A stretch of DNA of 64,000 nucleotides from contig JAMKCH010002870.1 in NCBI GenBank assembly GCA_023653785.1, forward strand, positions 34,707 to 98,706, given 5' to 3'. Each line of letters begins with the position of its first letter. Within the stretch, counting starts at the first letter, position 1. The notes below the pieces were generated by a model. The model had not been told where the DNA came from and made no database searches. It saw nothing but the letters and a program-made list of their open reading frames with translations. Below are positions 57,874-64,000 of the stretch, one piece after another. The DNA is from Ophioderma brevispina. Its lineage: Eukaryota > Echinodermata > Ophiuroidea > Amphilepidida > Ophiodermatidae. Position numbers and translations under genes: made by a program.

Positions 57874-58406
57874 CAGAGGGTGTTTTGAATCAATCCCATA
57901 ATTGCATTGCAATGTATTATACTGTACTAAACACATGTCGTTACACGACATTTCATAATCATGCCTAAAATTCCCTAAGTACTAACGCTTTGTGGCTAAA
58001 ATGAGTTGTTAAAAGTCAGGGTTTTGGTACTAATGCTCATGATATAATGCTGTCGCAGCGGGCAGACCTGTCAAATCGTAGTAAAACGCTCATAGACGTT
58101 TGGTCAATCGCTTCCAGCGTCGAAGTCGCTGGGAGCGTCGGAGTGATTGAGTTGCATTCAAGTCAACGGCTGAGCGTCAAGTCGCTTGGTAGCTAGCGAC
58201 TTATTTCTCGATTAGATATCGGCGTCGCTTTTCAATAGCGACGGAAAGTGAGGTCATAAAAAACGCCATGCTCTTGCGATGCTTAGTATTTAGATAAATC
58301 ATGGGCATAAGAATAGAATTTTAGTGAGATCACCTGAATCTTACTGAGGTGACTGAAATTCCAAAAAACTGGGTGCAGTGTGGGATTGACTTCAAAAAAC
58401 TCCTTG
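57874..58406. mobile_element. CCAGAGGGTG-family MITE, copy 2 (interrupted)
   Basis: It starts CAGAGGGTGTTTTGAATCAA and shares ATTGCATTGCAATGTA, ACTAAACACATGTC, CCCTAAGTACTAACG and GTCAGGGTTTT with 54824-55118. After about 250 unrelated bases, GTGAGATCACCTGA and GTGTGGGATTGACTTCA resume the family's right side. The interruption is the GC-rich block at about 58046-58290. Confidence 0.75.
58046..58290. mobile_element. GC-rich MITE-like block nested in copy 2, related to 25178-25510
   Basis: GATTGAGTTGCATTCAAGTC, AAGTCGCTTGG and TCGATTAGATATCGGC parallel GTTGAACTCAAGTCAAC and GATCGATTTATCGGC in the 25178-25510 element. CGCT/AGCG strings recur throughout, allowing many short stems. Exact ends were not defined. 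Confidence 0.55.
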
Positions 58407-59090
58407 TAAGAGCCAAGAGGCTCAAAACCCACAATTACCAACACTTCAGTTGGGCCAAGGGAAAAGACACTAATTGTTTGTTGTTTTACAAGTGACTGAT
58501 ATTATATTTCTCATGACAGAGAAAAAATGTTCTGCCAAAAATAGTTGACAGAAATATTGCAGGCAGTAGTGCATATAATGTAACTGCTAGCAGTCTTGAT
58601 TTATTACATCAGATATCCCTGTGTTGGTGTGTTTAGAATCCTTCCCCAGAAAAAGATTAAAGACAGAATCAACACATTTTGTTTCCACAAAAAAATGACA
58701 CTTAAAAAAAGGAAAAGTAAAGATTGTTGCATAAATAACCCATTTGCAAAATAACTTAATTAACATGTTTTAAATCAAATATTTCTCTGAATCTTGTGAA
58801 TCCTGTATATTAGAGGCAATTTTAAAGAGACAAGAGTGCATATCATGTAAAGTGCACCCCAATTTTACTCTATTTTTTATATTTATAGCACCTTACAATG
58901 CATAAATCACACCTGAAGTGAATAAGTCATAAAGGTCATCTTGGTCAATAAAAGATACTAGTAAGCTTAGTAGTTTATGTTGTACAAAACAGAATATATA
59001 CAGCTGTACTCATAGGCACTGAGCGATTGTGACAACATTGCCAGTTCAATTTGTATTCTGTTTCCTACTTTGTATAGGCGGATTTAGTGG
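58407..59090. other. Unannotated interval
   Basis: No supported feature. Confidence 0.4.
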
Positions 59091-59290
59091 GAGGGGGGCG
59101 CAACCAAACCGCCGGCGATCAACCGGCACCGCGCCCCTATTTTTTTTTTGCAAACCAAAGGGCAAAACCAGGGCGCCTTGTAGATGTAGAAAAATGCACT
59201 TTTGCCGCACAGGGCGCCAGGCGCCCTGTATATCTAGGAAATGACTCTTTTGTGGGCGGCCCTTGCCGACCCAATTTGTAACATTTTCCC
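59091..59290. repeat. GC-rich repeat with CAGGGCGCC stems
   Basis: ACAGGGCGCC and GGCGCCCTGT form a perfect 10-bp stem around one A at about 59210-59230. Two diverged direct units with AGGGCGCCTTGTAGATGTAG and AGGCGCCCTGTATATCTAG lie about 50 bp apart. Overlapping frames on both strands (59029-59393) reflect GC-rich composition and have no domain. Confidence 0.55.
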
Positions 59291-60599
59291 GCTCGCTGCG
59301 CTTGACGGGTATACCACGAATCCGACGGGGACCCTCGAAAGGACCCCTCCTAACTCGCCGCCCATTACTGGGGGCATTCTTGCCACCAAACACACAGTTA
59401 CTACACGTATCACCTACCTTTTCGCATATCTTTCAATTTTCACCGTTCAGCTTTCCATGGATTTATGGAAGGATGATGTCAGGGACTGGCCTAAACTGGA
59501 ATTCCAGGGCAAGTGGTCTTTGCGTTGTTGAAAATTGAAGGTTATCTGGATCCACTTTGCGTGCCTGAGAAATGAACGCTTAAGGTTAGAAAATACGTGT
59601 TAAAATTGGTCATAACAGCCAGCGTGAGAAAAATCATTTTTCGAAAATCAAACACCCATACAAAAACACAGTAACAACGTGTTGATATATCCGTGTACAG
59701 TGAAAAAAATTGAATAGTTCCCAAAGACCGAGTACGTATTTTGCTGAAAAACGTGTCATCTTCCGATGCGGGTTGTTGATATGTTTTAGAAATGACGCTC
59801 CCGTGCCCATGTGAGCGATTTCGGAAGATCTGAAACACAAATTAAGTCTCGTTTGATGCAAAATGGAACTGTGCTACGTCCTGGACTATAGTACATGTGA
59901 AAATGACCAGCGATTTACAATGTGGTATTGAGACTGAAATGGATAACGCTGTATTGTTTTGGTTTTATTTATAAATTTTTAATTTTTTAGTTTTTTAATT
60001 TTGTGAAAATGAGAAACTAAATTTACCCATTTTTTAAAAATGGAATTTTGTGAAAACAAATTGTATTTAAAGCAAACTAAATGAAAATATAAAAATCAAA
60101 TCCTTCCACTTATGAATGCCAATTCGGTGGTTTTTATTTCCATTTGGGAATGCCTCTGGTAGCGAGCTGCATACATTCATATTCTTCATGTGTCATTGCC
60201 AATTGGCGAGTGAATTTCACAGTCACACGCAGTTCGTTTCCATTTTGTAACTTTTTATCGCTATTTGTGCAGCCACAAAATTACACATTTTTTTTCCGCG
60301 TCACCCATGATGATATACAAATGGATAACAGTGAAATAGTGTTGATTTTTGCCTCAAACGATCAAAATTATCGCTTCTGTTTGTGGTAACACGTACAACG
60401 TCAACGCGGTGTATAACGAGAAATGCAAAAGATGCCCCCCAGTCATGGCGGATGGTAAGTGCGCCGCCCAAGGCTAGAGGCGAACATAGTCGCCGTCGGA
60501 TTCGTGTATACACTTTGTTTTTCACTCTGTTTGAAATTCTGAAGTCATGGGGGGGTACTCTTTCTTTGTTGTGTTGTTTCGTGCTCTGGTGCTTGAAAA
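59291..60599. other. Unannotated interval
   Basis: No supported gene. Overlapping frames on both strands at 59540-59860 and 60300-60610 have no recognisable motif. Confidence 0.4.
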
Positions 60600-60745
60600 A
60601 AATATAAAATCTAGCATTGGCACCCCCCCCTTCAGAATAATTAAGAACCGGTGAGAAAAAAACATTGGGGTCTAACCCAAATTTTAAAGCGAATATGACG
60701 GCGCCCTCCCCCTATTGAGAATCCTGGATCCGCCTCCTGGTAATA
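60600..60745. mobile_element. Probable hAT-like MITE end
   Basis: The right end ATCCTGGATCCGCCTCCTGG is the complement of a CAGGAGGCGGATCCAGGAT-type hAT end, and the interior has the CCCCCC and GGCGCC strings of such elements. The left end is not clear. Confidence 0.45.
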
Positions 60746-60789
60746 TTAGTAGTATATAGTAAATCCAAAGTTTGAAATCCGGGTTTTTG

Positions 60790-61138
60790 TCCCTGTGAAC
60801 GAGGGGTGGCCGGATTCACCTCACACTCGTACAACCACGCACCTTACTCCCTCCTTCCACTTCACCCTATTCAATTCCTCTCCTCCCAAACCTCCCACCT
60901 CAAACTCAAAGCCCTTCTTAAAAAACATTGCCCGTCATCCTTCCTCGCACATGCCCATACCTATGTACACTATTCGGCCTTCCCCAAACGGTCCATCGCT
61001 TCGTCCAAACCCAACATCTGCATCAAGTCCTCTGTCTTCATCCTATCCATCAACTTCACCCCACACTCACTCTCATCCTTGCTCTCTCTGCCTTCTCGAA
61101 TCCCCATCTCATTTTCCGCTTAGACCCATGACTCACTC
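60790..61138 (-). pseudogene. Decayed C-terminus of a non-LTR retrotransposon reverse transcriptase
   Basis: Read on the minus strand, pieces in all three frames match the C-terminal tail of LINE-type reverse transcriptases as I know it. They are CGVKLMDRMKTEDLM then LGLDEAMDRLGKA (61070 to about 60980), YGHV followed by RKDDG and LRRAL (about 60960-60910), FEFEV, and then LNRVKWKEGVR (about 60870-60840). Several frame changes and in-frame stops separate them, and the stretch normally between the FEFEV-like and LNRVKW-like blocks is mostly missing. No catalytic residues are retained here; the fragment lies downstream of the polymerase core. Antisense of this remnant creates the pyrimidine-rich 172-codon plus frame, which is not a gene. 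Clade not determined. Confidence 0.7.
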
Positions 61139-61287
61139 CCATACTTTGTCCAAAAACCTCTGCAAGTTCGGAGTGGTATTCTACAATTCCAATCAAATCC
61201 AATTCTTCTTCAGTGGGCGGGTTTTAGTAAAAAGCACAAACCACTCAATATCATTGTTTGTTGCCGGGCCTCCACTACTCAAAATAC

Positions 61288-61365
61288 TGGACTGCCCATT
61301 CCCATCCATATGACACAATATTCAGATAGCAAAACAACAAATCCTATCTTTTATTCTCTAAATAT
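61288..61365 (-). repeat. Dispersed repeat fragment shared (inverted) with 13779-13856
   Basis: The minus strand reads TTAGAGAATAAAAGATAGG then CTATCT, GTGTCAT and GGATGG, as at 13779-13856 on the plus strand. Confidence 0.6.
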
Positions 61366-61407
61366 AGAGAAATTTGTATCCTCCTCAAAAATATTCTCCT
61401 GGTTCCC

Positions 61408-61943
61408 TTGAAAACGCAATATCGATCAGACATTTTTGAAGAGCTGCCCCAATTTTCAAAAATTTTGCACATTAGTGAAATGGTAGTGCTCAAAGTGCGT
61501 ATTTGTCACAAAATAGCTTAAGCATTTTGAATGGCGAATCGCAATATCCAATTGTAAATTTTCACCGGCAGAGTTGGAAACACCAAGATTTCTGTTGGTC
61601 CATTGAGAAACTAGTGCCACCGTGCTCACTAGATTTGACCTCTAACTTGACTTGATGAACACTGAACACCTCATGAATGAGCATAGATCGTACCTTGGCG
61701 CAATTTCCCAGCTCGTTCATATTTGAAAGGACATTTTCCCAGCAGCTGTTGAATTACCATCAGAGCTCCGCTTAGATTAATTCTGCTAATTTAAAAATTC
61801 CTTCTATTTGCGATACATAGACAAGTTGAGCTTTACCGATCACAGTATAGTTTACTAGGCTTAACAATGCATCTGTGCAAAAATCTCCAAATCTTTGGAA
61901 AATTGGGGTGGCCTCTTCAAAACAATTTTCTGTTATTGCTTTA
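61408..61943. mobile_element. CCCCAATTTT-family MITE, copy 2
   Basis: The left end TTGAAAACGCAATATCGATC, then GAAGAGCTGCCCCAATTTTC, is matched by the complement of the right end, TTAAAGCAATAACAGAAAAT, then GAAGAGGCCACCCCAATTTTC. The interior aligns with 34244-34799. Length 536 bp. Confidence 0.85.
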
Positions 61944-61999
61944 ATAAAGCATACCACATTAAATGCCGATTCAGAGATTTTGAAAATATTTTTTGTGTG

Positions 62000-62330
62000 C
62001 AGTAATTTAAACTAGTAATATAGTAATACAGATAGCCAACCAAAATGCGTAAATTCAAAGTTAGAGGATGAATCGGATTGTTTCGTTTTCATGCAGTAAA
62101 AATTTAGGCAGGTATAAAAGTGCATAGGACACTGTGTATAACGAAATTAGGATCTGGAATTTTATAACAACGTTTTGATCTTTCTAAATGAAGGAATTGA
62201 TTTGAGCTTAGTTATTTCACACAGTGATAGTATATGGACACGTATTAGGATATGCAAAAAACACAAATTGCAGGCGTGGCGGCCAAGCCTCAGTCCTTTA
62301 TAACAATTTCACCAAAAGGTCAAAAGAAAT
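62000..62330. repeat. Diverged dispersed repeat, copy 2
   Basis: TTTGAGCTTAGTTATTTC, GTATATGGACACGTATTAGG and ATATGCAAAAAACAC parallel 11920-12000. Ends and class are unknown. Confidence 0.5.
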
Positions 62331-62813
62331 TAAAGCAATACAGAGTGCAAACTACAAACCCAAATTGGTGCTTGATGTGGGTCGGTCATGGGTGTTCCAC
62401 CTGACCTACATAGACCTCGTCTCGTCGTTTAATAAAAACAAATTCAGAAAAAAACCCTTCCAGTGGAGTTTATCTTAACTCCAACTGGTTTTGGAATAAG
62501 AAATATTCATTGGACAACATAAAAAAATTTCAGAGTTTCGTAGATTTAGCTTTTACGTGTTAAAACCAATGGGAGTCTGAAATTGGGATTTCTTGGCCGC
62601 CCCCCTGACAAATTTTTTTTTTTTTTGTTTAAAAGTAGTGCGCCCTCATCAGGAAATCTATGAGTAGTCTTTAAGAGTGTGACGAACAGCGGTGTCTAGC
62701 ACACTGTATGTGCAGGAGCTCTCAAATAATATATAGGTATCGAGGTGCAGCAATTCTAGCTCATAGAAAGGCAATAGGAGAAGTTGTTGAATGTGTTAAT
62801 TAGAACCACTGCT
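62331..62813. other. Unannotated interval
   Basis: GGCCGCCCCCCTGACA near 62594 and GTGCGCCCTCATC near 62640 resemble debris of other repeats in the window. No gene is supported. Confidence 0.4.
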
Positions 62814-62885
62814 TTAAAGGCACTATCAATGATTTGCTCAATCCTAAATCTAAAAAATCATCAGAAAAAATCACTTTATTTAGAT
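62814..62885. mobile_element. CACTATCAGTGA-family MITE, single end
   Basis: TTAAAGGCACTATCAATGAT then TTGCTCAATCCTAAATC and AAAATCATCAGAAAAA match the complement of the right ends at 15175 and 43459. The other end is missing, so it is a truncated copy. Confidence 0.7.
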
Positions 62886-64000
62886 TTATTATCATTTGGC
62901 AATTAACATAAATACAAACACATAAAAAAGGGGACCAGGCAGGCAGAGGCTTCCAGGGCACAACAAAAGTGAGACCACTGAACCCAAAAAAAAAATCTGA
63001 AAGATTGGCCGTACCCCACCTCTGCCTACTGGTCAAATATACCATACAAAATGAATAAAGTTAAAAATTAGAAATAGTTATTAAAATACATAAAACATCA
63101 TAAAGCACCAGCAAGGAGTAGCCGCCCCTCATGCACACACAACCACCATCAAAACCACATTAAACCTCCCTCAACCCACAAAACTACACACCACCCAAAC
63201 ACACACATAGCACAACTGCAACATAACATCCATCTGCATACACCTTATAGACACACCCACCACCAATGGGCACACATAATCACATGAAAAATATTGTAAC
63301 TGAAAGACTTATTGTACAGACTTCACATACCAGTCCATTTTGCACTAAAAGCACAAGATAGTGCCCCCCCCCCCCCCCCCCCCGCACACATGGAAATGTA
63401 CAAATTGATGAATTGTTTTTGAAATGATCCCGCAATTTAAACTTGAAAAATAAAAGTATTGCACACAAGGGAATCGGTGCCATGGTTTGTAAATCAGACC
63501 ATTTCTTAGGGAAGTGCATGAACTGAGTTGTATCGTAGGCATCGGTTCTGTTTTGTAGATGGTGGAATTGATATGGTGAGTTTGTCTTGTGTGCACCTGA
63601 TTTTATTCAGGAAGGCATGGACTCCGGTACAACCAACAGTGGCAAAGGCACTTGCCACAAGACCGATGGACATGTATTAACTTCTCTGGGATAGATTAAC
63701 CAAGGTTGAGACGTTCTAAGCGGGCACTATAGTCTTGTTCTCTAACGCCTTTGGTGAAGAATTGCTCTGTATCAGTTCTTTCACACTTCAGTTCATTTTT
63801 AAGTTTTGGGTTGAGGAGACCAAACTGGTGAACAATAGGTCAAGAATTGGGAGAACCATGGTACTGTATAAGTGGAGGAAACATCGGGATGACGTTCACC
63901 GTCTACAATGCCTAATGAAACCAGAATTTTGTTACTCCTAGCAACACCTCTTTAACTTGAATGTCCCATTTCCAGATCTTTTGGACATGATGACAACCAG
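62886..64000. other. Unannotated interval with CA-rich and poly-C tracts
   Basis: CA-rich degenerate sequence at 63120-63290 and an uninterrupted C run at about 63362-63383. No gene is supported up to the window edge. Confidence 0.45.

Noticed and set aside
60795..61313. 172-codon plus-strand open frame, the longest in the window
   Set aside because: Low-complexity Ser/Pro/His/Thr composition with two other overlapping open frames; it is antisense to a decayed reverse-transcriptase tail.

Overview
This looks like a gene-poor, repeat-packed stretch of a nuclear genome from an animal, probably a marine invertebrate. It is AT-rich and full of homopolymer runs, CA/GT and CT microsatellites, tRNA-derived SINEs, a decayed LINE and many short inverted-repeat (MITE-like) elements. 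The mix resembles echinoderm or other deuterostome invertebrate genomes, but that placement is an inference from general character, not from a diagnostic gene. I found no convincing protein-coding gene: no ATG-initiated open frame exceeds 172 codons, and the longest frames fall in low-complexity or transposon-derived sequence. No bona fide tRNA, rRNA, snRNA or CRISPR array was seen. The only recognisable protein remnant is the C-terminal part of a non-LTR retrotransposon reverse transcriptase on the minus strand near 60.8-61.1 kb, broken by stops and frame changes.

Layout. 0-5 kb: a foldback, a tRNA-like SINE head, a CAGGRCCGTATGCAGG-type element, an element whose inverted ends enclose a 130-bp satellite, and a 4.4-kb foldback. 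6-15 kb: a 200-bp tandem repeat, a TTAA-ended MITE (8.5 kb), a foldback at 14.1 kb, and one MITE inserted inside another (14.3-15.2 kb). 17-24 kb: hairpin-terminated repeats, a TACCGT-ended MITE, a two-module composite repeat, a retroposon copy and a 1.5-kb foldback made of inverted tandem units. 24.8-29.5 kb: a MITE inside a SINE head, a GC-rich MITE, a hAT MITE with a perfect 8-bp target duplication, a 107-bp satellite rich in TGACCT motifs, a minus-strand retroposon with a 162-nt A tail, and further MITEs. 31-43 kb: more hAT-like and TTAA-ended MITEs, including a second hAT MITE with a perfect 8-bp duplication. 43-50 kb: a 34-bp minisatellite split by a SINE, two minus-strand SINEs of one family, and foldbacks including one with a perfect 28-bp apical stem and a 4-nt loop. 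50-64 kb: GT-rich sequence, second copies of several families, the LINE remnant and another TTAA-ended MITE.

Several families recur inside the window: composite repeat (20.8, 29.2, 53.9 kb); CCAGAGGGTG family (38.7, 54.8, 57.9 kb); CACTATCAGTGA family (14.8, 43.1, 62.8 kb); GGAGTAGCAGCGA family (14.3, 31.5 kb); CCCCAATTTT family (34.2 and 61.4 kb, a relative at 28.6 kb); and the CAGGRCCGTATGCAGG family (1.6, 32.5, 35.4 kb). The insertions give a local relative chronology but no gene system that works together. Boundaries were read by eye and most are accurate only to a few bases, or tens of bases for diverged copies.
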